A stretch of DNA of 64,000 bases, from assembly GCF_022539505.1 (NCBI RefSeq), contig NC_061510.1, positions 35,737,047-35,801,046 on the forward strand, read 5' to 3'. The position numbers and the translations under genes were made by a program. Each line of letters opens with the position of its first letter. Positions within the stretch are counted from its first letter, which is position 1. The stretch comes from Lolium rigidum (Eukaryota > Streptophyta > Magnoliopsida > Poales > Poaceae). Under the pieces are notes generated by a model. The model saw only the letters and a list, made by a program, of their open reading frames with translations, ran no database searches and was not told the origin of the DNA. Below, one piece after another: positions 46,050 to 56,699 of the stretch.

Positions 46050-46871
46050 CTAGAAGCATACCCCGCGCGCGGGAATTTTTTATATTGTCTAAATGAAATG
46101 GTATAATACATATGTAATATGAATTGTCTATATAAGTTTGCAATATTCAATTGGTAAAAATATTTGAGATGTTAAATTTAATACACATTACTTTTTTATA
46201 TTTGATGGCTATAAATTAGCTATGTGGACATTTTAGTCAAAAAAATGGGGACATAGATAGCTTGCATGCAAGGATACATCAATAATGAATGTTAGTGGAG
46301 ATGACATGGATATTTGATTGGCTAAGAGCAAGTACAATAAGGTACAGTCAGCTGGCTATAAGAAATAAAATATTATAAGTTTGCTTAGTTGGAGGAGAGA
46401 GATTAGGAGAGAGAAGGGAAGTGGGCTCTTATCTAATAGTCAGCTCTAGCACGTGCTCCTAGGCACTATGTGAGACTAAAAGGTGGGTCATGTATTGTAA
46501 AAGTACTACACTTTTATAGCTTACTATTGTACATGCTAGCTATAAGTTGACTATAGATGATGTGGAAAATTGTTATAGCCGGCTGCCGGATACACTATTG
46601 TTCTTGCTCTGATGAAATAGATGATGTGGATAGCTTGCATGTAGAGATAGACTAACATTAATTGCAGTTAGTGGGGTTTTGCTTTATAAGAAGTATATTA
46701 ATCAAAAAAATATAGATAGCTTGCATGCAAGGATACATCAATAATGAATGTTAGTGGACATGACATGGCCATTTGATTGGCTAATGGAATAGATGATGTT
46801 GATGGCTTGCATGTAGAGATAGACTAACATTAGTTGCAGTTAGTGGGGTTTTGCTTTATAAGAAGTATAGA
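46050..46871 (-). mobile_element. Helitron (minus strand) with a duplicated 5' region
   Basis: Read on the minus strand, it starts TCTATACTTCTTATAAAGC at 46871 after an A and ends with the hairpin CCCGCGCGCGGG (46062-46073), an 8-base spacer and CTAG at 46050, followed by T. The first about 170 bases occur twice in tandem (46702-46871, and about 46225-46325 plus 46610-46701), the inner copy being split by the MITE at 46326. Confidence 0.8.
46326..46609. mobile_element. Tourist-like MITE, 284 bp
   Basis: The ends are inverted: GAGCAAGTACAATA on the left and the complement of GAGCAAGAACAATA on the right. Flanking triplets are TAA and TGA. The neighbouring tandem copy without the insertion reads GGCTAATGGAATAG, so the target was TAA, as expected for the PIF/Harbinger (Tourist) group, and one copy has mutated. 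No ORF. Confidence 0.8.
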
Positions 46872-47220
46872 TTTACATGCATGTATAAGATAAAAAGTTA
46901 CATATAGTGCGCTATGCGACCGCTGCCACTAAATTTACTGGCAGTGAGCGGAAAGCGCACCACTGGTATTCCGCATTTGCGTCGCTGCATGCTGCTTCTG
47001 GCCTATCCCCTGATTTACACAGCAAGTTGTAGACATATATAACCATTAGTAATCAGCAACAAATATACAAATATAAAATAGCCAAGTGATCAAATCATTA
47101 ATAACACTACAGAGTTGTCGCAATTGATCAAGTCATTACATGCATTGAGTATAGTATATTGATCCAATTCATTACAGTAGCTAAATTCTACTAAGCTAGT
47201 GACCAAGTCATTATATACAA
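46872..47220. other. Unassigned stretch between two Helitron ends
   Basis: No gene seen. It includes an imperfect palindrome around 46930-46952 (CCGCTGCCACT...ACTGGCAGTGAGCGG). Confidence 0.3.
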
Positions 47221-47250
47221 CTAGCATGGTGGCCCGCGCATTCATCGCGG
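47221..47250 (-). mobile_element. 3' terminus of a third Helitron
   Basis: On the minus strand the sequence is CCGCG-loop-CGCGG, then spacer and CTAG followed by T. It closely resembles the end at 37455-37484 (CTAGCATRGTGGCC on the opposite strand), so it is the same family. The body runs to the right; I could not find its 5' TC end, so its length is unknown and may include the gene fragments at 48600-49500. Confidence 0.65.
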
Positions 47251-49145
47251 CTAGGTTTGTGATGAGTATTTTATTCCTTTTCCATTTCTTTCAATTTTCC
47301 CCTTGTTTGTTTATAACAAATATTGAATTCCTTTTGTATTTCATTCAATTTCCACCCTGATTTGTTTTCCTCCCTTATTTGTATTTATGCTTTAACAAAT
47401 ATATAGAAAACAATTGAAGTAGCCGGGTTATAGACAATGAATCATCAAAGTGATTTTGTTAGCAATTACTGCCATGCACAAATAGTAGAAGGCGCAAGAT
47501 GCATGATTGAATCTATCATACCATTAGCGATTTTTGTAGTAAAGAGTCTTTATGGTTATGTTCATTTTCTTAGTGAATTTATGTTCATCTACTCTATTAT
47601 GATATCATTGACTAAATTTGGACACTTACTCACACATATGGCATTTTCGATCTAGGACTCTATCGATTCAATATATATGAACTGGTCGCAAATACAAACT
47701 AAAGATTCGCTATAGTGGTAAAACAATAATAATTACTGCTTGAGTTCTAAAATATTAAATCTTTGGACATTTTTACACTGAGGAAACAATATTCATCATG
47801 GGAGTATTATGATGAGGTAAAACACGGTGCTTTTGTGTATGGGGCAAGGTTTAGATAACCAAAACGTGCATGATGGCTGCATTGGAGCTAAAAGGATGAT
47901 GAAAAAAGTGAGAGATTTGTTGCACGAAAAATATTATATGAATTTATAAAATAAACACCTTCATGGTTGATAATCCTGGACAATGCCACTATGGCCGAAC
48001 CCTTCGCTCATCATGAATTAATATACAAATATACTTTGTGCTGGTGGACTTCAATTTTAGATCGCTGCATATAAATTATCAATCTCTTATATACAAAAAT
48101 ACGAAAGATTAATCTACTCAAGAACACTAAAACTCAATAAAATTGTCATCCACAACTTTGGTAGAAAGCTGAATAACCTCCTATTGTAGCCAATTTGATG
48201 GAGCAGTCCTTGCTGCGACATCAATATATATGTATACTCCCTAGAAAATATAAACACATGCAAACATTAGTAGAAGAGGAATACACGTGCGGCAACAACT
48301 TAACTTTTTGAAAATGCTTGTTGCAACGTATGTACCTGGGAAACTCCGTAGATTATTCTCGCCTGCAAATTTAATCTACAAAACAATATCCATCTAGTGT
48401 GCTGGTCATTAATTTGCTTTCACTAATCCTGGAAAATAAATTATGTCAGTACACTAAGTAAATGTATACTGTCTAAGTTCATTAGAATTTCAGATGTCAT
48501 GTGCTTGTGTTGCAATCACGCCGATCCTGGCCGGAGACGTGATCCTTCACGCTAGCAATAGTGTCCCTGAGTGCCAGGTACATCAGTAGCACCTCCAATT
48601 TGCATACCTTGTCAGTGCCAGCTATAGGAGTAGCACCTTCAATATGTATGCGTCGTGCGGAAAGCCGGAGACACACTCCCTATACCAGCGAAACAATTCT
48701 GCAGTTCTGAGTAAAATCGCGGCAAGCCTGCTAGTCCTCGCAATGCGGTAGTGGCCTGGTTGGAACGATCAAGATGCAAATCTAAAAGGTTTTGAAACCT
48801 GCAAAAATGAAGAACAGATGAGAAGTTTAATAGTATTTCCATGGCCAACTCTTTTTATGTTTAATGGTCAATTCAAAGAAAAGATGGAGCCAAAAGAAAA
48901 ATAAAAGCATACTGCTATCCTTGGCCTAAAGGTCCATCATATCTCGAGATCACTCCACAAATTCCAGGAATGATGGTGTAGAGCTTCCATCTGTGTAAAA
49001 AAAGATTCAAATTCATGAAAGACTACTATGTGAAGCTAGAACATGAAAGAAAAATAAGATGTTAAGCTTCAATAAAGAGAAATTATTCAAACAACTCAAG
49101 CTAGAAAATGAAAGACAAATATGTGAAGCTTCAATAAATCATTCG
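47251..49145. other. Mostly unassigned; possible Helitron body
   Basis: AT-rich, with no clear ORF. A minus-strand piece at about 48640-48800 is bounded by a TGCAG acceptor-like site and an AAG/GTATGC donor-like site, with an open frame beginning FQNLLDLHLDRSNQATTALRG across it. It could be a captured exon, but no homologue is recognised. Confidence 0.3.
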
Positions 49146-49504
49146 TTGGAGACTGGCGCAACGGAGATCGGGGCCGCGGTCTGAAGGTTGTGGTATGGCG
49201 AATAGACCAGGAAACAGGACGCACATCTCTTGCACCAGACAGGTATGGCGGCGGGCTCATCTCTGGGCGCGGCGAGGTGGAGCGGCGATCGATGGCAGTT
49301 TCACGGTGTAGGGAAGCCGAGGTTAGGTGCGAGCTTCGTGCGGCCGCCATGGCTGCGAGTCGGATCATGGCACAGCCAGAGCTCGTGCAGGGAGGCGGGG
49401 CCGCGCAGGAGGGCGACGTGCGGCTGCCGAGTGACGCGCCCCACGGGAGGGAGGACGGAGGAAGAGAGACGTCACGTGAAACGCCGGATTGGGGAAAGAG
49501 CCTC
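49146..49504 (-). other. GC-rich gene-like segment cut by the LINE
   Basis: The GC content rises sharply compared with both sides. On the minus strand it looks like a CT-rich leader followed by an ATG-started frame of about 90 codons (MIRLAAMAAARSSHL...). It ends abruptly at the poly-A tail of the LINE at 49505. It may be the first exon of a gene or captured gene fragment; no family recognised, and the opposite strand is open too. Confidence 0.25.
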
Positions 49505-51232
49505 TTTTTTTGACAATTCAAAAGATATTCATTAATATCATTGGCATTTTACAGACAGTAATGTGCCAGGATGCACATTTTGATTTTGATTGCTTAAAAC
49601 AGCAATTACAGGGCAAAGATCTGGAGGATGTTTAGTACAATTGAAAAAACAGGTTCCTATGCTATGAGCACTGAAAGCTTCCTTTGCTAGTCCATGAGCT
49701 TCCTTATTATTTTCCCTCTTGATTTTGTGGATACTGGCTTGCATACCCTGAGCATGGTATATGAATTGTTGCAGATTTGGACTTATCATCCAATGTCCTG
49801 GATTCTTTTCCAGATCTTGAAGTTTTAGAGTTTGGGCTAATATTGAGTTATCAGTGAGAAAGTTTGGTTTCTTTATTTTTAGCTTCTTTGCAATTTGTGC
49901 TGCTACTTCCATTGCTTGTGCTTCTGCTTGTAATGCTGAAGTTGCTGAAGAGGATGCCTGTATGTAGATAGCTTTGTGATCCTCACGATTCCAATCCAAA
50001 TAGATACCAATACCAGCCTTTAAAGAGTGATCTCTATCTTTCCAGACCGCATCCGTATAAATATTTAGGCCACTTTCTGATCTACTCCAATCTAAGGTTT
50101 TTTGACATGATCGCACTTTCCTGTCTTTTCTAGTCTGTGCCTCTTCTTTCTCCAATTGAATAGCTTTAGCTTTAAAAAGAACTTGTAGAGGGCTGCAATT
50201 GATTTTGTTAAAGAGGAGGTCATTTCGGGCTTTCCAAATACTCCATAATATGCTCAGAACGATTTGGAGAGTATCTTTATTTTTGGATGACACGAGAATA
50301 TAATGAATGATGTCTTGAATTTGAGTGTTTTCCATATGATTTAAACCTTCCACTCTAAGACCAAGAGGAGAGGCAAACCAGACTGCTTGAGAAAACTTAC
50401 AATCGAAGAAAACATGAAAATCATCTTCCTTTTTTCCACATCTGCTACATGTTGGATCAATGTGCTTAGATCTCGCTCCACCTCTCATCCCTGTGGCTAG
50501 AGCACCTCTTAATAGTCTCCAGGCAAAAACTTGCACTCTTGGAGGTATGTTGTCACATTTCCAAATTTCCTGGAGAATAGACCTCAAATGTGAAGGATTA
50601 GTTTGATGTGGTTCAGCATTGAGACCATAGAAGGTTGGACTAAAGAGTTGATAAGCACTTTTGAGGTGCATATACCCGAACATGTATATTTCCAAATCAG
50701 AATGTCATCTCCCTTGTCATTATTTATAGGGATACCAGCCACCATGTTTGCATTCGAATACTCAGAATAGTTTTGTGATTAAAGGAACATTCCATTCTTT
50801 TTTGTTTGGCATCCATAAATCGGACACGGTTGTAGGATAAACAAAGTTATCATCTTGAATTATCAAGTGCTTGTGTATATCTCTCTAAAAGGGCACCAAG
50901 GTTCAGACCAAATATTTGTATTACCCTTGAAGAATTGATAAGTTATAGCATACTGCTGAGTTGGTCTTTAACTTTGAGTATAGATGTCCAAAAAGCTGAT
51001 TTGGGTAGCTTAGGATTTGCTTTCCGGAAGGAAGTGTTATGAAAATATTTGGCTTTGAGGATTTTTGTTGTGTTACTATCACGGAAGGGTGACAATATTC
51101 CAAGCAGTTGTGAGGATTAGGGCCTTGTTTATAGCTTCAAGATTCCTGACTCCTAGACCCCTTCTTTTTTGGATTTACAAATTTGTGACCAAGCTTTAAA
51201 GTAGATTGGCCTTGTTTTGGAATCCTGTATAC
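49505..51232 (-). mobile_element. LINE (non-LTR retrotransposon), 5'-truncated
   Basis: The minus-strand order is the end of the reverse transcriptase (KKRRGLGVRNLEAINKALI at about 51180-51120), a linker (50920-51103), the zf-RVT and RNase H parts (50695-49538), then a short 3' untranslated end and a poly-A run (T7 at 49505-49511). The 5' side is cut at 51232 by E3. It is in better condition than the LINE at 12063. Confidence 0.85.
49538..50695 (-). CDS. LINE ORF2 C-terminal part: zinc-binding and RNase H domains
   Basis: The open frame has 385 codons. Residues 42-107 form the RT zinc-binding domain (PPRVQVFAWRLLRGAL, then Cys83, Cys86, His94, Cys99). Residues 209-350 form an RNase H domain of the RVT_3 type: Asp215 (IYTDAVW), Glu258 (LQAEAQAM) and Asp282 (FLTDNSI). 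The frame opens well inside ORF2; the upstream RT portion is in another frame, so the true protein is interrupted. In LINEs this part helps copy the RNA at the target site. The long uninterrupted frame suggests a fairly recent insertion. Confidence 0.8.
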   Translation of the reverse strand: MEIYMFGYMHLKSAYQLFSPTFYGLNAEPHQTNPSHLRSILQEIWKCDNIPPRVQVFAWRLLRGALATGMRGGARSKHIDPTCSRCGKKEDDFHVFFDCKFSQAVWFASPLGLRVEGLNHMENTQIQDIIHYILVSSKNKDTLQIVLSILWSIWKARNDLLFNKINCSPLQVLFKAKAIQLEKEEAQTRKDRKVRSCQKTLDWSRSESGLNIYTDAVWKDRDHSLKAGIGIYLDWNREDHKAIYIQASSSATSALQAEAQAMEVAAQIAKKLKIKKPNFLTDNSILAQTLKLQDLEKNPGHWMISPNLQQFIYHAQGMQASIHKIKRENNKEAHGLAKEAFSAHSIGTCFFNCTKHPPDLCPVIAVLSNQNQNVHPGTLLSVKCQ

Positions 51233-52835
51233 TGATACGTCTCCGACGTATCGATAATTTCTTATGATCCATGCCATATTATTGATGATACCTACTTGTT
51301 TTATGCACACTTTATGTCATATTCGTGCATTTTCTGGAACTAACCTATTAACAAGATGCCGAAGTGCCGATTCTTTGTTTTCTGCTGTTTTTGGTTTCAG
51401 AAATCCTAGTAACGAAATATTCTCGGAATTGGACGAAATCAAGACCCGGGGTCCTATTTTGCCACGAACCTTCCGGAAGACCGAAGAGCATACGAAGTGG
51501 GGCCACGAGGTGGCGACACCACAAGGCGGCGCGGCCAAGGGGGCCCGTGCCGCCCTATGGTGTGGGCCCCTCGTCGGCCCTCCGACTCTGCCCTTCCGCC
51601 TACTTAAAGCCTTCGTCGCGAAACCCACGAGGCGGAAAAACCACGATACGGAAAACCTTCCCGGAGACGCCGCCGCCGCCAATCCCATCTCGGGGGATTA
51701 CGGAGATCTCCTCCGGCACCTACTGCGGAGAGGGGATTCATCTCCCGGAGGACTCTACACCGCCATGGTCGCCTCCGGAGTGATGAGTGAGTAGTTCACC
51801 CCTGGACTATGGGTCCATAGCGGTAGCTAGATGGTTGTCTTCTCCTCATTGTGCTTCATTGTTGGATCTTGTGAGCTGCCTAACATGATCAAGATCATCT
51901 ATCTGTAATACTCTATGTTGTGTTTGTCGGGATCCGATGGATAGAGAATACCATGTTATGTTAATTATCAAGTTATTGCATATGTGTTGTTTATGATCTT
52001 GCATGCTCTCCGTTATTAGTAGAGGCTCTGGCCAAGTTGATGCTAGTAACTCCAAGAGGGAGTATTTATGCTCGATAGTGGGTTCATGCCTGCATTGACA
52101 CACAGGACGGTGACGAGAAAGTTCTAAGGTTGTGTTGTCTTTGTTGCCACTAGGGATAAAACATTGATGCTATGTCCGAGGATGTAGTTATTGATTACAT
52201 TACGCACCATACTTAATGCAATTGACTGTTGCTTTGCAACTTAATACTGGAAGGGGTTCGGACGATAACCTGAAGGTGGACTTTTTAGGCATAGATGCAG
52301 TTGGATGGCGGTCTATGTACTTTGTCGTAATGCCCAATTAAATCTCACTATACTTATCATGACATGTATGTGCATTGTTATGCCCTCTCTATTTGTCAAT
52401 TGCCCGACTGTAATTTGTTCACCCAACATGCTTTTATCTTATGGGAGAGACACCTCTAGTGAGCTGTGGACCCCGGTCCATTCTTTAATCTTGAAATACA
52501 AATCTGCTTGCAATACTTGTTTTTCTTGTTTTCTCTGCAAACAATCATCTTCCACACAATACGGTTAATCCTTTGTTACAGCAAGCCGGTGAGATTGACA
52601 ACCTCACTGTTTCGTTGGGGCAAAGTACTTTGGTTGTGTTGTGAAGGTTCCACGTTGGCGCCGGAATCCCTGGTGTTGCGCCGCACTACATCCCGCCGCC
52701 ATCAACCTTCAACGTGCTTCTTGGCTCCTCCTGGTTCGATAAACCTTGGTTTCTTTACGAGGGAAAATTTGCTGCTGTGCGCATCATACCTTCCTCTTGG
52801 GGTTCCCCAACGAACGTGTGAAATACACGCCATCA
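51233..52835 (+). repeat. E3 5' LTR
   Basis: 1603 bp ending ACACGCCATCA. It is similar to E2's LTR throughout and to E1's LTR in the first few hundred bases. The GC-rich frames at 51317-51794 are LTR by-products. Confidence 0.88.
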
Positions 52836-52945
52836 AGCTCTTTTACAGGCGCCGTTGCGGGGAACGAAGAAAAGCTACACCACAAAGATTTCTAACTCCC
52901 ACGTCAACTACACGCCAGCTCTTTTTCTGGCGCCGTTGCCGGGGA
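52836..52945 (+). other. E3 primer-binding region, duplicated
   Basis: AGCTCTTTTACAGGCGCCGTTGCGGGGA follows the LTR (compare in short pieces), and about 80 bases later AGCTCTTTTTC plus a perfect TGGCGCCGTTGCCGGGGA (52928-52945) occurs. The second copy is the better tRNA-Asp complement but lies far from the LTR. E1 shows a similar doubling. Confidence 0.7.
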
Positions 52946-53173
52946 GATCAAGACACGCTGCAAGGGGATTCTCCACTTCTCAATCTCTTTACTTTGTTTT
53001 TGTCTTGCTTTATTTTATTTACTACTTTGTTTGCTGCACTTATATCAAAACACAAAAAAATTAGTTGCTAGCTTTACTTTATTTACTATTTTGCACTCTA
53101 TATCAAAAACACAAAAAAAAATTAGTTTACTTGCATTTACTTTATCTAGTTTGCTTTATTTACTACTGCTAAA

Positions 53174-54372
53174 ATGGCCACCCCTGAAAATACTAAGTTG
53201 TGTGACTTCACTAGCACAAATAATAATGATTTCCTATGCACACCTATTGCTCCACCTGCTACTACGGCAGAATTCTTTGAAATTAAACCTGCTTTACTAA
53301 ATCTTGTCATGAGAGAGCAATTTTACGGTGTTAGTTACGATGATGCTTGCTGCCCATCTCAATAATTTTGTTGAACTATGTGAAATGCAAAAATATAAAG
53401 ATGTAGATGGTGACATTATAAAATTAAAATTGTTTCCTTTCTCATTAAGAGGAAGAGCTAAAGATTGGTTGCTATCTCTGCCTAAGAATACTATTGATTC
53501 CTGGACTAAATGCAAGGATGCTTTTATTGGTAGATATTATCCCCCTGCTAAAATTATATCTTTGAGGAGTAGCATAATGAATTTTAAACAATTGGATAAT
53601 GAACATGTTGCTCAAGCTTGGGAAAGAATGAAATCTCTGGTTAAAAATTGCCCAACCCATGGATGACTACTTGGATGATCATCCAAACCTTCTATGCGGG
53701 ACTAAATTTTTCTTCGCGGAATTTATTGGACTCAGCTGCTGGAGGTACCTTTATGTCCATCACTCTTGGTGAAGCAACAAAGCTTCTTGATAATATGATG
53801 GTTAATTACTCTGAATGGCACACGGAAAGAGCTCCACAAGGTAAGAAGGTAAATTCGTTGAAGAATCCTCTTCCTTGAATGATAAGGTTGATGCTATTAT
53901 GTCTATGCTTGCGAATGATAGGACTAATGTTGATCCTAATAATGTTCCATTAGCTTCATTGGTTGCTCAAGAAGAACATGTTGATGTAAACTTCATTAAA
54001 AATAATAATTTCAACAACAATGCTTATCGGAACAATTCTAGTAATAACTATAGGCCATATCCTTATAATAATGGTAACGGTTATGCTAATTCTTATGGGA
54101 ATTCTTACAACAATAATAGGAATACACCCCTGGACTTGAAGCTATGCTTAAAGAATTTATTAGTACACAAAGCTGCCTTTAACAAATACGTTGAGGAAAA
54201 GCTCAATAAAATTGATATTCTTGCTTCTAAGGTTGATAGTCTTGCCTCGATGTTGATCTTTTGAAATCGAAAGTTATGCCTAATAGGGATATTGAAAATA
54301 AAATTGTTACTACAGCAAATGCCATCCAAGTTAGAATTAATGAGAATATAAGATTAATGGCTGAGCTAGCGT
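53174..54372 (+). pseudogene. E3 gag, broken
   Basis: The N-terminus (ATG 53174, MATPENTKLCDF) runs to a stop near 53363. The capsid domain continues in another frame (53328-53666: LKLFPFSLRGRAKDWLLSLP, YYPPAKI, AWERMKSLVKNCPTHG) and a third (53660-53878: FYAGLNFSSRNLLDSAAGGTF). The part 53875-54264 has an Asn/Tyr-rich stretch (NNNAYRNNSSNNYRPYPYNN) where many Gag proteins have a zinc knuckle, then a coiled coil (KLNKIDILASKVDSLAS). At least four frame changes or stops break it. It is the Gag of Athila-like plant Gypsy elements. Confidence 0.85.
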
Positions 54373-54702
54373 GCTAGGTGGGATAGAGAAGAAAATGAAA
54401 AACTAGCTAAAGAAGAAAGTGTAGCTAAAGTTTGGACTATTACCACCACTAGCAATGCTAATGATTCACATGTTGCTGCACCTCCTACTATCAATGGTAA
54501 AATAATTGGTGTTGGCAATGCTTCTACTCCTAGTGCAAAGCGCGCAAAATTACACGAAGCTGCTAAAGCTGCTTGACACTTTGTGATAAAGCTGCTGAAA
54601 TTTTTTCCAACCTTGGGAATGATAATCCCATTGCTTTAAATTGTAATGATTTAGATTTTGATGATTGCCACATCTCTGAAGTTATAAAGTTCTTACAAAA
54701 AC

Positions 54703-55287
54703 TTGCTAAGAGTCCCAATGCTAGCGTCTGTAAACTTGGCTTTCACAAAACATATTACAAATGCTCTCATAAAAGCTAGAGAAGAAAAACTAAAACTTGA
54801 AACTTCTATTCCTAGAAAGCTAGAGGATGGTTGGGAGCCCATCATTAAAATGAGAGTCAAAGATTTTGATTGTAATGCTTTATGTGATCTTGGTGCAAGT
54901 ATTTACGTTATGCCTAAGAAAGTCTATGATATGCTTGACTTGCCACCATTGAAAAACTGTTATCTGGATGTTAATCTCGCTGATAATGCTAAAAAGAAAC
55001 CTTTGGGGAGAGTTGATAATGTTCATATTATGGTTAACAATAACCTTGTCCCCATTGATTTTGTTGTCTTGGATATTGAATGCAATGCATCTTGCCCCAT
55101 TATATTGGGAAGACCTTTTCTTCGAACCGTTGGTGCTACTATTGATATGAAGGAAGGTAATATTAAATATCAATTTCCTCTCAAGAAAGGTATGGAACAC
55201 TTCCCTAGAAAGAGAATGAAGTTACCTTATGATTCTATTATTAGAACAAATTATGATGTTGATGCTTCGTCTCTTGATGTTACTTGA
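54703..55287 (+). CDS. E3 retroviral-type aspartic protease domain
   Basis: A 194-codon open frame; translation would really come from the gag frame upstream, so the start is nominal. Catalytic Asp62 lies in the plant-Gypsy variant CDLGASIYVMP, and the flap-to-end motif PIILGRPFLRTVGATID is at 132-148. The family processes Gag-Pol inside the virus-like particle. The frame ends SSLDVT-stop, directly followed by the non-coding tail, so no polymerase is linked. Since gag is broken, the protein is unlikely to be made. Confidence 0.8.
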   Translation: MLRVPMLASVNLAFTKHITNALIKAREEKLKLETSIPRKLEDGWEPIIKMRVKDFDCNALCDLGASIYVMPKKVYDMLDLPPLKNCYLDVNLADNAKKKPLGRVDNVHIMVNNNLVPIDFVVLDIECNASCPIILGRPFLRTVGATIDMKEGNIKYQFPLKKGMEHFPRKRMKLPYDSIIRTNYDVDASSLDVT

Positions 55288-56057
55288 GTTACACTTTCTG
55301 CGCCTAGGCGAAAGGCGTTAAACAAAAGCGCTTATGGGAGACAACCCATGTTTTTACTACAGTATTTTTGTTTTATATTTGAGTCTTGGAAGTTGTTTAC
55401 TACTGTAGCAACCTCTCCTTATCTTAGTTTTATGTTTTGTTGTGCCAAGTAAAGTCTTTGATAGTAAAGTAAGTACTAGATTTGGATTACTGCGCAGTTC
55501 CAGATTTCTTTGCTGTCACGAATCTGGGTCTACCTCCCTGTAGGTAGCTCAGAAAATTAAGCCAATTTACGTGCATGATCCTCAGATATGTACGCAACTT
55601 TCATTCAATTTGGGCATTTTCATTTGAGCAAGTCTGGTGGCCTAATAAAATCCATTTTTACGGACTGTTCTGTTTTGACAGATTCTGCCTTTTATTTCGC
55701 ATTGCCTCTTTCGCTATGTTGGATGAATTTCTTTGATCCATTAATGTCCAGTAGCTTTATGCAATGTCCAGAAGTGTTAAGAATGATTGTGTCACCTCTG
55801 AACATGTTAATTTTTATTTTGCACTAACCCTCTAATGAGTTGTTTCGAGTTTGGTGTGGAGGAAGTTTTCAAGGATCAAGAGATGAGTATGATGCAATAT
55901 GATCAAGGAGAGTGAAAGCTCTAAGCTTGGGGATGCCCCGGTGGTTCACCCTGCATATATCAAGAAGACTCAAGCGTCTAAGCTTGGGGATGCCCAAGGC
56001 ATCCCCTTCTTCATCGACAACATTATCAGGTTCCTTCTCTTGAAACTATATTTTTAT
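55288..56057 (+). other. E3 tail, first part
   Basis: Shares with E1 and E2 the ATGGG/CCCAT hairpin (55334-55350), the CTACAGTA/TACTGTAG stem (55357-55364 with 55401-55408), two CTAAGCTTGGGGATGCC copies (from about 55921 and 55979) and the hairpin GGGGATGCC-CAA-GGCATCCCC (55986-56006). It stops at TATTTTTAT against GGGATTTC of the Mutator-like element. Confidence 0.75.
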
Positions 56058-56225
56058 GGGATTTCTATTTTCGTGCCCTCAGGTCCTTAGTTGTACTCAG
56101 TTTTCCCCAGCTCCTTAGTTTTTCCTCAGTTTTCCCCAAGCCCTTGTCTGAACCGCGAGAAGGAGCTCGGACGGAAGGAATCCGTTAAGTTGACCGTTCC
56201 GTGTCGACGAGTGGGGTCGTGTCGT
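56058..56225 (+). repeat. Left terminal inverted repeat
   Basis: Matches the reverse complement of 60585-60750, strongest over the first 120 bases. It contains two tandem CTCAGTTTTCCCCA modules (about 56095-56110 and 56126-56141). Confidence 0.82.
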
Positions 56226-56360
56226 TTGTGGGGTCGCGTCGTGTGGGACCGCGTCGTGTGGGGCTGGTAGGAAGGGACCGCGTGGGACGGGACGAGGCCG
56301 TGTTTGTGTGGCCGTAGCGTGTGGGGCCGTAGCGTGTGGAGCCGTGTCGGTCCGGGACGG
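56205..56360. repeat. GC-rich minisatellite
   Basis: Degenerate repeats of GTGTGGGGCCGTAGC and GGACCGCGTCGTGTGGG-like units. No coding sense. Confidence 0.6.
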
Positions 56361-56699
56361 GGGCACGAGTGGTTTCTGTCTCTTTCGCCCGGATTAGCGG
56401 TTTTCAATGTACCTTTTTCCTCTCTATCGCTCGATCTCATTCATATTTGATAGCCCAAATTGGTAGCAAATATAGAGCAGCTTCTCCTTCGTTTTTTAAC
56501 GCCATTCATTTATTTATGCCTTCGTTTTTACCCAATCGGGTAGGAAATCTAGGGCACAAATCCGGAGAGAAAATATAGGATAAGATGCATACGGCAACCA
56601 ACATAGCATAGATATATTCGGATATATTCGGACAGATCCAAAAGTAGTACCGATAGATCCAACATAAGCTACATTTTACATGAAATTAAGCTGCTCTAC

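Larger units (their letters stand above)
51233..56057 (+). mobile_element. E3: Gypsy-type element with gag-protease, 3' end lost
   Basis: Starts TGATACGTCTCCGACG within the LINE. It has a 5' LTR (51233-52835), a doubled primer site, a leader, broken gag (53174-54372), an aspartic protease (54703-55287) and the beginning of the conserved tail. It breaks at 56057 against the Mutator-like element; the 3' LTR is absent. Reverse transcriptase and integrase are absent: the tail begins right after the protease. Confidence 0.85.
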
